Origin: Bacteroidaceae bacterium
GTDB lineage: Bacteria; Bacteroidota; Bacteroidia; Bacteroidales; Bacteroidaceae
Direction: 5' to 3'
Length of the DNA: 46,694 nucleotides
NCBI GenBank assembly: GCA_017548075.1
Contig: JAFYNL010000049.1
Location: forward strand, 1-46,694
The translations under genes were made by a program, and so were the position numbers. The first letter of the stretch is position 1; the number at the start of each line of letters is the position of its first letter. This document shows positions 1 through 8,600 of this stretch, one piece after another. The notes under the pieces were generated by a model that made no database searches, was not told where the DNA came from, and saw nothing but the letters and a program-made list of their open reading frames with translations.

Positions 1-500
1 ACAAAGCGGCTTTCCCAGGCATTTGGAGAGAGAGGCATGACGTTATCGACGAGGAATATAAGGAAGGCATTTATGTCGGGTATCGTTGGACTGACAAGCA
101 GAAACTGAAGCCCGCCTTCGCCTTTGGTCACGGACTCAGTTATACTACCTTCAAAGTCAGCAATCTCAAGGCTTTGAGCCCAGTCACGACTGACGGAAAC
201 ATGACCTTTACCGTGGATGTTACGAATACGGGAAGCGTGGAAGGAAGCGATGTGGTGCAGCTCTACATAACCGATACAAAGTGTAGTGTTGACCGTCCCG
301 TCAAGGAGTTGAAGGCCTTCCAGAAGGTTAGCCTGAAACCAGGCGAAACAAAGACCGTCACCCTCAAGACCGACAAGCGAGCCCTCTCCTTCTGGGACGA
401 GAGTTCAGATGATTGGAAGTCTGAGCCAGGCGACTTCCTTGCTTGGGCAGGCGACTCAAGTGACCGCCTCACCTGTAAAGTTAAGTTCACATTGAAATAA
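1..500 (+). CDS. Glycoside hydrolase family 3 beta-glucosidase-like protein, C-terminal fragment
   Basis: The reading frame is open from the window edge (first full codon at base 3), so this is the 3' end of a longer gene. The visible part carries the GH3 signature 'GIYVGYRWTD' followed by 'FAFGHGLSYTTF', which in the family closes the second (alpha/beta sandwich) catalytic domain. A fibronectin-III-like domain follows to the end ('VTNTGSVEGSDVVQLYI', 'LKAFQKVSLKPGETKTV'). Family members release terminal sugars such as glucose or xylose from plant glycans, usually in the periplasm. The catalytic aspartate and the signal peptide lie outside the window, so the substrate cannot be judged. The next gene starts 4 bp downstream on the same strand, so co-transcription is likely. 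Confidence 0.88.
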   Translation, partial: KAAFPGIWRERHDVIDEEYKEGIYVGYRWTDKQKLKPAFAFGHGLSYTTFKVSNLKALSPVTTDGNMTFTVDVTNTGSVEGSDVVQLYITDTKCSVDRPVKELKAFQKVSLKPGETKTVTLKTDKRALSFWDESSDDWKSEPGDFLAWAGDSSDRLTCKVKFTLK

Positions 501-504
501 GACT

Positions 505-891
505 ATGAAAAGCAAAACCTATTTCCTAATCTTCATCCTCTGCTCCCTATTCGCCCTACCCCTTGTAGCGCAGGAGAAGCAGATTGCCTATATCGAGTCG
601 AACAAGAACTGGCATTATCTCTATGACGCCCAAGGGAAGAAGATTGCCGGTTATTCCCGCAGTAGTGTGGGCGATGTGGTTGGCTGGGGAAGCACATTCT
701 TCATTGGGAAGAACACGGGCTGGTACCGCATCTACGACGTAAAGGGCAGAGTCATCAAGGCGCTCAGTATCAACAACGTAGGTGAGGTGATAGGCGTCTC
801 TGGAGACACCTTCACAAGCCGAAATGGCAACTGGATTTACATCTGGGACAAGAGCGGCAAGAAGATAGCCACTCGCCCCGCACATTCATAG
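505..891 (+). CDS. Small secreted protein with about three 28-residue repeats, function unknown
   Basis: A 128-residue protein with a clear signal peptide (MKSKTYFLIFILCSLFALPLVAQ, cleavage after AQ). The mature part is a degenerate repeat: 'NWHYLYDAQGKKIAGY', 'GWYRIYDVKGRVIKAL' and 'NWIYIWDKSGKKIA', each preceded by a 'VGxVxGxxxxxFxxxN' stretch. Alternating aromatic and glycine residues suggest short beta hairpins, as in propeller-like or WG-type repeats, but with only about three repeats it cannot close a full propeller. It lies 4 bp after the GH3 gene and ends 1 bp before the convergent M16 peptidase gene. I do not recognise a named family. Export to the periplasm or surface is the only supported inference. 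Confidence 0.72.
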   Translation: MKSKTYFLIFILCSLFALPLVAQEKQIAYIESNKNWHYLYDAQGKKIAGYSRSSVGDVVGWGSTFFIGKNTGWYRIYDVKGRVIKALSINNVGEVIGVSGDTFTSRNGNWIYIWDKSGKKIATRPAHS

Positions 892-892
892 T

Positions 893-3799
893 TTAGTAGC
901 CAAAGATTTCCTCTAAAGAGACTCGACGGATGGGCCCAAGTTGCTGGAGCTTCTGCATGTCGAGCTCTTTTTCGTTACCGAGGATGAGGTAGCGACCAGC
1001 CTTACCTGCCATGAACTTCTTCTCGAAGTCGGCAATGTCCTTCAGGTTGAGTCCTTTCAGATCCTCGAAAATCTTCTTGTTCACATCGAAGTCGTAGCCT
1101 TGTCGCTTGGCTGCGAGATAGGCCATGATGACGCCGAACTTGGTGGTACGCTGGCTTGCAATCTGCTTCGTCAGGGCATCTTTTGCAATCTGGAAGGCTG
1201 CCTCGCTCTCGGGCATCTTGTCGAGGATTTCGCGGAACTGGTTGACCGCATCCATCATCTTGTCGTTCTGCGTGATGATGTAGGTGAAGAAGTTCTCGGG
1301 CTCACCTTTCTTCGAGGGCGTGAGATAGTAAGCCGCCGCGCTATAAGCCAGTCCACGAGCCTCGCGCATCTCTTGGAAGACGATTCCGTTCATGCCTCCG
1401 CCGAAGTATTCGTTGAAGACATCGATTGTGGCGTGCTCGTCGAGGTTGGTCTCCTTACCTTCGTTATAATACATGCGCATGTAGATATTCTTGGCGTCGT
1501 AGGGAGCAATGAGGATTTCGGGCTCCGTAGCCAGTTGCAACTTGTAGGGCTCGCCTTCTGGCACAGGCTTCAGGTCCTTTTCTGTGGGATGCAAATCGCA
1601 GACGCACTTGTCCAGTTCATTCTTCGAGAGCGGGCCGTAGTAGAGGACTTGGTGCTCGTATTGGGAGATGTTCTTCAGGAGGTCGAGCAGTTCCTGAGGA
1701 TTGGTTTCCTGCAGCTGCTGAGCCGTCATGTTGTCGCGAAGAGCATTGTGTTCGCCGTACATTCCGTACTGACCAAGCATAGTGAAGCAACTGCGCTGTT
1801 CCGACTTCTGGTCCTGACGATTCTTGAGGATGAGCCCAACCATCTGCTCATAAGCGTTCTCGTCGACCTTCGCATTATGGAGCAAGTCTTCGAGCAGAGC
1901 AAGTGCATCGGGCATATATTCGGCGAGACCACTCAGACCAATGGTGATGGCGTCTGCGTTCACACTGATGGCGTAGTTGCAGGCCATCTTGTAGAACTGT
2001 TGTTTCACCTGAGCCGCAGAGAGACTGTCCGTGCCGAGGTAGTCGATATAGCTAGCTGCCACGTCGTACCGATTGTCGTCCTCCTGACCGAACTCGTAGC
2101 GGAACTGCAGATCGAAGAGGTCGTTTTCGGTATTCTGCTTGTAGATGACGGGCAAGCCCTTCTCTGTCTTGAAGAACGAGAGGTCCTTCTCGAAGTCGAG
2201 GAAGAGAGGTTCTATGGGATCGACCTTTGCCTCCTGAATGTCGGTGACGAACTGGCTGACGAGGTCGCGATTCGTTGGGATGGGTGTGATGGCGGGCTTG
2301 TCAATCTTCTTTTGCGTATTGTCCACGCCCTGACGCTTATAGACGGTCACGTAGCCCTCGGTGAAGAAGCGGTTGGCGAAGTCCACAACCTCCTGCTTCG
2401 TTATCCTAGCGAGGCGGTCCATCTTGCCGACTTGTTGCTGCCATTCGATGCCATTGATGAAGGCGTCCAACATCTTGGTTGTGCGCGCCTGATTGTGGTC
2501 AAGGCTTCGCAACTCGTCCAGTTTCTTATTGTTAAGCGCAGACATCAGCAAATCGTCGTCGAAGTCGCCAGCCTTCAGTTTCTCCACTTCTGCAAGCATG
2601 AGTTCCTTCACCTCGTCGAGCGACTGTCCTTCCTTGGGCATACCGGCAAGCAGGAAGAAGCCGTGGTCGAGCATCGGTTCCACGAACGACTCTGCCTGCA
2701 TCACTTTCATTTCCTGATTCAGGTCGAGGTCGAGCAAGCCTGCCCTGCCGTTCGAGAGGATGGCATCGACGAGTCTCAATGTGTCGTTCTGGAGAGAAGA
2801 TGCCTTTTCGCTGCGCCAACCCAGCCATACGTTCTCGGCTTCCTGACCGATGACGGTGGTATCAACAGGGTTTGTAAGCGGCTCCAGTTCGGGGAAGGTG
2901 GGCTGACTGACGTCCTCGCCGGGCTTCCATTCGCCGAAGTATTTCTTGATGATGGCCAGCACCTTGTCGGGGTTGAAATCGCCTGCCATACAGATGGCCA
3001 CATTATTGGGCACATACCACTTGGCGAAGTAGTTCTTGATGTTCGTGATGGACGGATTCTTCAGGTGTTGCTGGGTGCCGATGGTGGTCTGCGTGCCGTA
3101 GGGGTGCGTGGGGAAGAGCTTCGCCAGCAGAGCCTCGTATTGCTTGTTACCATCGTCCGAGAGCCCGATATTGAACTCCTCGTAAACAGCCTCCAGCTCA
3201 GTGTGGAAGCCGCGGATGACCATATTCTGGAAGCGGTCGGCCTGCACCTTGGCCCAGTTCTCCACCTCGTTCGCTGGGATGTCCTCGATGTAGCAGGTCA
3301 CATCGTTCGAAGTGAAAGCGTTCGAGCCCTCGCTACCGATGGCCGCCATCAGTTTGTCGTACTCGTTGGGGATGAAGTACTTGGCTGCCAGTTGCGAAAC
3401 GCTGTCAATTTCGTGGTATTTCTGCTTTCTCAGAGCCTCGTCGGTGATGGTGCGATACTCCTCGTAGCGCTGCTCAATCTCGTCGAGCAAAGGAGCCTCG
3501 GCCTCGGGGTCGGTAGTGCCGAACTGAGTGGTGCCCTTGAACATCAGGTGCTCCAGATAATGCGCAAGACCGGTTGTCTCGGCAGGATCGTTCTTCGAGC
3601 CCGTGCGCACGGCAATATAAGTCTGTATGCGCGGTTCTTCCTTGTTGACGGAGAGATAGACCTTCAGACCATTATCAAGAGTATAGATACGCGTCTGCAT
3701 GGGGTCGCCCTCCACCCGTTCATAGTTGCGATTCTTGCAGGAGAACAGACAGCAGACAACTGCTAATAGACAACAGATAGAGATGTTTTTGAGTGACAT
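893..3799 (-). CDS. M16 family (insulinase/pitrilysin-like) zinc metallopeptidase, lipoprotein
   Basis: Two-lobed M16 peptidase of about 970 residues. The N-terminal lobe has the inverted zinc motif HxxEH ('GLAHYLEHLMFKGT') and the downstream glutamate region ('ELEAVYEEFNI'). The C-terminal half repeats the fold without the motif, as usual in the family. Such enzymes degrade peptides in the periplasm. The open frame runs to 3838, but a promoter -7 box at 3825-3832 places transcription start near 3820, so the ATG at 3799 (MSLKNISICCLL...) is preferred over the one at 3820. It gives a compact lipoprotein signal ending LFSC, so the mature protein is probably membrane anchored. The signal-peptide codons contain heptanucleotide repeats (see 3741-3782). 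The gene is convergent with the small secreted protein, with 1 bp between the stops and no room for a terminator. Confidence 0.93.
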   Translation of the reverse strand: MSLKNISICCLLAVVCCLFSCKNRNYERVEGDPMQTRIYTLDNGLKVYLSVNKEEPRIQTYIAVRTGSKNDPAETTGLAHYLEHLMFKGTTQFGTTDPEAEAPLLDEIEQRYEEYRTITDEALRKQKYHEIDSVSQLAAKYFIPNEYDKLMAAIGSEGSNAFTSNDVTCYIEDIPANEVENWAKVQADRFQNMVIRGFHTELEAVYEEFNIGLSDDGNKQYEALLAKLFPTHPYGTQTTIGTQQHLKNPSITNIKNYFAKWYVPNNVAICMAGDFNPDKVLAIIKKYFGEWKPGEDVSQPTFPELEPLTNPVDTTVIGQEAENVWLGWRSEKASSLQNDTLRLVDAILSNGRAGLLDLDLNQEMKVMQAESFVEPMLDHGFFLLAGMPKEGQSLDEVKELMLAEVEKLKAGDFDDDLLMSALNNKKLDELRSLDHNQARTTKMLDAFINGIEWQQQVGKMDRLARITKQEVVDFANRFFTEGYVTVYKRQGVDNTQKKIDKPAITPIPTNRDLVSQFVTDIQEAKVDPIEPLFLDFEKDLSFFKTEKGLPVIYKQNTENDLFDLQFRYEFGQEDDNRYDVAASYIDYLGTDSLSAAQVKQQFYKMACNYAISVNADAITIGLSGLAEYMPDALALLEDLLHNAKVDENAYEQMVGLILKNRQDQKSEQRSCFTMLGQYGMYGEHNALRDNMTAQQLQETNPQELLDLLKNISQYEHQVLYYGPLSKNELDKCVCDLHPTEKDLKPVPEGEPYKLQLATEPEILIAPYDAKNIYMRMYYNEGKETNLDEHATIDVFNEYFGGGMNGIVFQEMREARGLAYSAAAYYLTPSKKGEPENFFTYIITQNDKMMDAVNQFREILDKMPESEAAFQIAKDALTKQIASQRTTKFGVIMAYLAAKRQGYDFDVNKKIFEDLKGLNLKDIADFEKKFMAGKAGRYLILGNEKELDMQKLQQLGPIRRVSLEEIFGY
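3741..3782 (-). repeat. Degenerate heptanucleotide repeat inside the M16 signal-peptide coding region
   Basis: On the plus strand six consecutive 7-mers can be read: GAGAACA, GACAGCA, GACAACT, GCTAATA, GACAACA, GATAGAG. The coding-strand consensus is TGTTGTC. Three 7-mers make 21 bases, so the repeat encodes a repeating hydrophobic heptapeptide (CCLLAVVCCLFSC). The same 7-mer occurs in the signal peptide of the DUF4831 gene at 14927-14961. Confidence 0.65.
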
Positions 3800-3824
3800 A
3801 GTTTTAATTATTTGTTTCATGGTG

Positions 3825-3856
3825 CAAAGATACAACAATTTTTCGCAATTTCCAAA
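3825..3856 (-). promoter_or_regulatory. Bacteroidetes-type promoter for the M16 peptidase gene
   Basis: Read on the minus strand: -7 box TATCTTTG at 3832-3825 and -33 box TTTG at 3856-3853, separated by 20 bp. This matches the sigma-ABfr consensus. The -7 box lies 4 bases before the ATG at 3820, which would make that start leaderless and favours the ATG at 3799. Confidence 0.7.
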
Positions 3857-3909
3857 TTTTTAGGCAATTATTTTGCTTTGCAGAATAAATTTTTCACACA
3901 GGCAGGGTA

Positions 3910-3997
3910 AATGACAAACTTAACGTGTTACGTTGGGCAACTTAACGTGTTACGTTGGGCAACTTAGCGTGTTACGTTGGACAACTTAACGAGTATG
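3910..3997 (+). repeat. 22-bp intergenic tandem repeat, array A (4 units)
   Basis: Four abutting 22-bp units start at 3910, 3932, 3954 and 3976. Units 2 and 3 differ at one base, the last is degenerate. The shared core is CTTAACGTGTTACGTTGG. The same unit recurs in arrays at 16027, 20452, 28899 and 38363, always in this orientation on the plus strand. There are no unique spacers, so this is not CRISPR. Confidence 0.9.
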
Positions 3998-4028
3998 GCA
4001 TCGACTACCCCGAGGCTGCATGAAGGTA

Positions 4029-4178
4029 GGTAACATGGTAACATAGTAACATATTAAAAAAGTGATACCTACCTCCATTATTAAAGTCTATTATTATAAA
4101 TAATAATAGAATATCTTCTCACTTGGGTGGTAACATATTTTCGGATATGTTACCATGTTACCATGTTACCATCCGAAA
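4029..4178. repeat. Inverted clusters of the 8-bp iteron GGTAACAT with nested hairpins
   Basis: Three tandem 8-mers GGTAACAT (third is AGTAACAT) occupy 4029-4052. One more copy is at 4129-4136. Three tandem inverted copies ATGTTACC occupy 4147-4170. The outer arms 4029-4054 and 4145-4170 form a 26-bp inverted repeat with one mismatch. A competing perfect 10-bp palindrome pairs 4129-4138 with 4145-4154. An 8-bp stem (TTTCGGAT/ATCCGAAA, 4139-4146 with 4171-4178) encloses the right cluster. A further 11-bp hairpin with a 2-base loop lies between the clusters at about 4088-4111. Short open frames across it simply translate the repeat and are not credible genes. Confidence 0.88.
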
Positions 4179-4304
4179 TATATATCATTCTGTATCTTCA
4201 AAAATCGCCCATTTCATCGAGGATTTTGGGCTTCCGAGGTCTGGTTTGCAGGACGGACAGAGCAACAAAATATGTTAGGCTTGCAAAAAAATCTTACCGT
4301 TTCC

Positions 4305-4335
4305 TTTGAACCTTGCGAAAATAGTACTACCTTTG
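4305..4335 (+). promoter_or_regulatory. Promoter for the GH18-like/CotH/ferredoxin gene cluster
   Basis: The -33 box TTTG is at 4305-4308 and the -7 box TACCTTTG at 4328-4335, with 19 bp between. The predicted leader is about 36 bases and ends in AAGGAAAAATG at the start codon of the GH18-like gene at 4377. Confidence 0.75.
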
Positions 4336-4376
4336 CAAGGCAATATGCGCACATATATACACAATAATAAGGAAAA

Positions 4377-5663
4377 ATGAACAAAATCACTCTGTTAGTC
4401 CTCGGGCTGTTGCTCACTTTTGCCGACACTTTTGCACAGAAAGAGGTCTCTGGCGTCTATGTAGGCGGCCACATCCGTCGTCAGCGCCCCGGAACCATCA
4501 CGACGCTCCGCAACTCGGGCTTCACCTACGTCATTCTCTTCAATGTTCACGTCACTTCCGACGGCACGCTCACTACCGATGGCGATACAATCTGCTACAA
4601 TGGCGAGTATGTTTTCTATAAAAAACACCCGCATTATCAGGAGGATATTGCGAACCTCAAAACCGAGCCGACCAGCATAAGTCGCGTGGAAATCTGCATC
4701 GGAGGTTGGGGAAATGACGCCTACACCAACATAAAGAACCTCATCAACTCGAAGGGAACCGGTTCAAACACCGTGCTCTACAAGAACTTCAAGGCGCTCA
4801 AGCAAGCTGTGCCCGAGATAGATGCCGTGAACAACGACATTGAGCAGGACTACGACGTAGATACAGGCGCAAAGTTCCACATCATGATGTACAATCTGGG
4901 CTACAAGACGACGCTTGCTCCCTACACCTATAAAAGCTACTGGACTTCGCTCAACGACAAGATTCGCGCCTCGAAGCCGAAAGCTGTGGACCGCGTCATG
5001 ATTCAGTGCTACGACGGCGGCGCAGGCAATGTGAACCAGGTGGGAACTTGGAACTTCACAGGCGTAACAGAGCGCCATGCAGGCCTGATGTACTACTCAA
5101 ACGACTGGAGCGTGGAAAAGAATCTGCAACAGTTCCAGAAATGGAAGGACGACGGCGTGGCTACGGGCGGTTTCGTCTGGGTTTATAACAGCGAGGAATG
5201 GGACCTCAACGCGTGGGCTTCCGGAATGAACCGCATCTACGAAGCTATCACGGTGCCCGAAGACCAAGTGGCAGTGAAATGCTACAGCGAAACCAACTAC
5301 AAAGGCTATTGCGTGGCTCTGCCAGAAGGAGAATTCACCCAGAGTGACCTCGCAGTCTATGGCCTCAAGGCAAAAGACCTCTCATCTCTGGAAATAGTCG
5401 ACGAATATTATCAAGTCCGGCTCTACACCTCCAACAACTGCACAGGAGGGAGGACAATCAAACGTAAATCCTCAAAAACGCTTGGAACCTACAACGACGC
5501 AGTCTGCTCCATCATCATAGAACCGAATCCAACAGCCATAAAGACTATAGACAAAGGACAAAGGACAAAGGACAACGGAATTTACAACCTTGCCGGCCAA
5601 CGCCTCCAAAAGGAGCAGAAAGGCATCAACATCATCAACGGGAAAAAAGTTTTCGTAAAATAA
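4377..5663 (+). CDS. Secreted GH18-like protein with beta/gamma-crystallin-like domain and T9SS-type tail
   Basis: 428 residues. The signal peptide is about residues 1-20 (MNKITLLVLGLLLTFADTFAQ). Residues 25-300 read as a GH18-type TIM barrel: 'SRVEICIGGWG' matches the SxGG strand and 'EIDAVNNDIEQDYD' sits where chitinase-like enzymes have DxxDxDxE. The glutamate is kept, but the middle aspartate is asparagine. Residues about 305-390 ('KCYSETNYKGYCVALPEG', 'VRLYTSNNCTGG') resemble a beta/gamma-crystallin fold, which often binds calcium. A linker encoded by a heptanucleotide repeat leads to the sorting tail 'YNLAGQRLQKEQKGINI...KKVFVK'. Expected location is the cell surface or medium after T9SS export; the substrate may be an N-acetylglucosamine-containing glycan. 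First gene of a three-gene cluster, 3 bp before the CotH gene. Confidence 0.78.
   Translation: MNKITLLVLGLLLTFADTFAQKEVSGVYVGGHIRRQRPGTITTLRNSGFTYVILFNVHVTSDGTLTTDGDTICYNGEYVFYKKHPHYQEDIANLKTEPTSISRVEICIGGWGNDAYTNIKNLINSKGTGSNTVLYKNFKALKQAVPEIDAVNNDIEQDYDVDTGAKFHIMMYNLGYKTTLAPYTYKSYWTSLNDKIRASKPKAVDRVMIQCYDGGAGNVNQVGTWNFTGVTERHAGLMYYSNDWSVEKNLQQFQKWKDDGVATGGFVWVYNSEEWDLNAWASGMNRIYEAITVPEDQVAVKCYSETNYKGYCVALPEGEFTQSDLAVYGLKAKDLSSLEIVDEYYQVRLYTSNNCTGGRTIKRKSSKTLGTYNDAVCSIIIEPNPTAIKTIDKGQRTKDNGIYNLAGQRLQKEQKGINIINGKKVFVK
5543..5577 (+). repeat. Heptanucleotide repeat encoding the linker before the sorting tail
   Basis: Five consecutive 7-mers: GACTATA, GACAAAG three times, then GACAACG. They encode the hydrophilic linker 'DKGQRTKDNG' just before the C-terminal tail of the GH18-like protein. 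The 7-mer is close to the reverse complement of the TGTTGTC unit found in two signal-peptide regions of this window. Confidence 0.8.
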
Positions 5664-5666
5664 GAA

Positions 5667-8600
5667 ATGAAGAAACTACTCTATTCCATATTCTTTCTCT
5701 CCCTGACCATTTCGGCTCAGGACTTTATCTTGCCGATGGGCTACAACGAGCCTTGGACTGGCAAACTGCTCTTCAACAGCGAAGGCGGCTACAACACTGG
5801 CGGCAACCACGATTGGGAGCAACTCTACGAGGCTCAGAGCGGCGATGTCTATACCATCACAATGCCTACCGCTTGCTACGAAGCAGATTACGGAAAAGTC
5901 CAGTTCAAAACACCTATCACGATACATGCCGACCACTCTTATCGGTTCAATTTGTCCTTTCAGTCGAACAAAAGGATTTCGGATGTGGAGATTGCTTTGT
6001 GCGAAAACGAAAACGATGAGATTTATCTCTTAAACGCTACCACCAGTCTTTCGGCAGGTGGAAAAAAGACTTTCTCCCGCACGAACCTTACCGGCATAGA
6101 CATAGAAGATGCAAAGATAGCTCTGGCCTTTCCGACTACAGAAGACGATGTCACCATAACTCTCTCGGCTATAAGCATTTACGACTCCACGGAGGGAAAG
6201 GAACTCTGGACAGGCACCTCCTTCTACAATTGGTGCTACTATGCAGATGAAGATGGAACCCGCATCCCGGATATGGAGATTGAAGGCCGGACAGAGACAC
6301 TTAGCTGGACCAGAAGCGACTTCGACGACTCACAATGGGCTGAAGCAGTAATGCCTATCGGCAATTGGGGAGCCATCAGCGGCGTGCAGACAGAATGGCC
6401 CGGAGGCGACAACACGAACTTCTGGTTCCGCCGCACCTTTACCCTCGACGAGATTCACGAGAAGTCGCGCTACATGCTCAATGTCCTTCACGACGACAGT
6501 TACCGCATCTGGTTCAATGGCGAACTGCTCGACGAGGCAAGCGACTGGACTAGTGGAACAAATGCCGTGAAGCTCGAGGTCACTTCCCTCGTGCAAGAGG
6601 GCACAAACGTCATTGCGGCCTATGTTCAACAGAACTGGGGCGGAAAGCTTTACGACTGCGGCATGACCGAAGAACTGGATTTCTACGAAGATTTTGATGA
6701 TGATGCCGACCCTTCGAAGCTCATCTTCAACGAAATCATGATAGGCAACATCGACCAGTTCATCGACTATTCCTGGAACTACGGAGCTTGGGCGGAGATT
6801 TACAACCCGACGAATCAGAACATCCTGCTCGACGGACTTTATGTCACGGACGACGAAGCAGAACCCTATAAGTTCAAACTTCCCGATGGAACTGGCGTAG
6901 TAAAGGCCAAAGACTTCAAGGTCATCTACTTCGACCACAACTCTGCAGACGGCACCTTTGGCGATACGGCTTTCAAGCAGGTTCGTTTCAAGCTGGACAA
7001 CGGCGGAGGCACGCTTTATCTCTACGACGAGAACGGACGGAAACTGACTTCCGTGGAATATCCCGGATGCATTACCCGTTGCTCTTGGGCTCGCACGCAA
7101 GACGGAGGCGCAGAATGGAATTGGACGGGAGAACCTACCCTTGCAGCCTCGAACAATGACAGCGACTTTGGCGAGTCGCGCCTTGAGGCTCCTTCTGTCG
7201 ATACCGACTCCAAGCTCTTCCTCGAACCTTTCTCCATTCAGGTCGACATTCCTGAAGGCACCACACTTCGCTACACCACCGACGGCTCTGCTCCGAGCCT
7301 CACAAATGGTTCGACGAGCGAAGACGGTACCTTCGATATCAGCGAAACAACCATCCTGCGCTTCGGGCTCTTCCAGCAAGGAATGCTCCCAAGTCCCGTA
7401 GTTACAAGGAGTTACATCTATCGCAACAACGACTACTATCTGCCCGTCATCTCCATTGCCACCAATCGCGACAACCTCTACGACGGCAAGATTGGCGTCT
7501 ATACCGACGGCGTGAATGGTGTGAGCGGACGCAACCACGGAGCCTCTAATATCAATATGGATTGGGAGCGGCCCGTTAACTTCGAGTACATCACTCCCGA
7601 AGGCGAAATGGCAGTCAATCAAGAAGCTGAGTTCGTCATCTCAGGAGGCTGGAGTCGCCACTACGCTCCCTCGTCCTTCAAGATTAAGGGAACCAATCGC
7701 TACGAGGGCAAGAAGGCCATCGACTACTATCCCTTCTTCCGTTACAAGCCTCACAACAAGTACCGCCAAATCATGATTCGCAATGGCGGAAACGACAACA
7801 ACTCGCAGGCTCATGGCCGAGTTCGTGACGCCCTCACCCAGCAAGTTCTTATGTCGAGCGGCTTCTATTGCGATTGTCAAGATTATCAGCCCGTTCACGT
7901 TTTCTTCAATGGACGCTATCTGGCTCAACTCAACCTTCGCGAACCAAACAATCGCTATCACGGCTACGCCAATTACGGCTATGACGACGACGAGATGGAT
8001 GCCTTCGAGTATTCGAATGGTTATTTCCAGATGGCGGGAACGAAGGACTCCTTCAACCGCTGGAAGAGTCTTGCTCAGGGATGCTCTTCGCCGAACACCT
8101 ACGAGCAACTCAAGCAACTCGTTGACATAGACGAGGTGACAAACTTCTTCGCAGCCATCAGCTACATTGGATGTAGCGACTGGATTTGCAACAATAACAA
8201 CGTGAAAGGCTATCGCGCATTGCCCGACGGAAAGTTCAAACTGACACTTCACGACCAGGATTGGGGCTGGAGCAATACAGATGGCGTTCAGCGCATCAAC
8301 GGCAATTACGGCAACGAACTGCTTGCCATCTACAACAACATGAAGAATGGCAGTGCCGACTTCCGCCGTCGCTTCATCGATGCTTATTGCATCCTCTCAG
8401 GCAGCGTATTTACGAGAGAACGTCGCGACGAGATTTGTGACAGCATTTGCAACCTTGTAGCGCCTGCTCTTGCTTGGGAAAACAAGGAACCTTACACATC
8501 CTATGGCGAGCAGAAAGGTGCCATGGGCGGACCTACTTCGCGCCGCTCTCGCATGAATGCGCTGAAAACAGCTTATAGTCTTGGCACTGGAATGAATGTA

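Noticed and set aside
941-3766. 941-codon open frame antisense to the M16 peptidase gene
   Set aside because: It mirrors the codon pattern of the minus-strand gene, has no promoter or start context, and gives a Val/Leu/His-rich product without domains. The M16 motifs are on the other strand.
4127-4429. Short frames across the GGTAACAT repeats
   Set aside because: They translate repeats (MLPCYH-type products) and lie in an intergenic regulatory region.
6330-7622. 430-codon antisense frame within the CotH gene
   Set aside because: Shadow of a GC-balanced coding region; the product has no recognisable motif.
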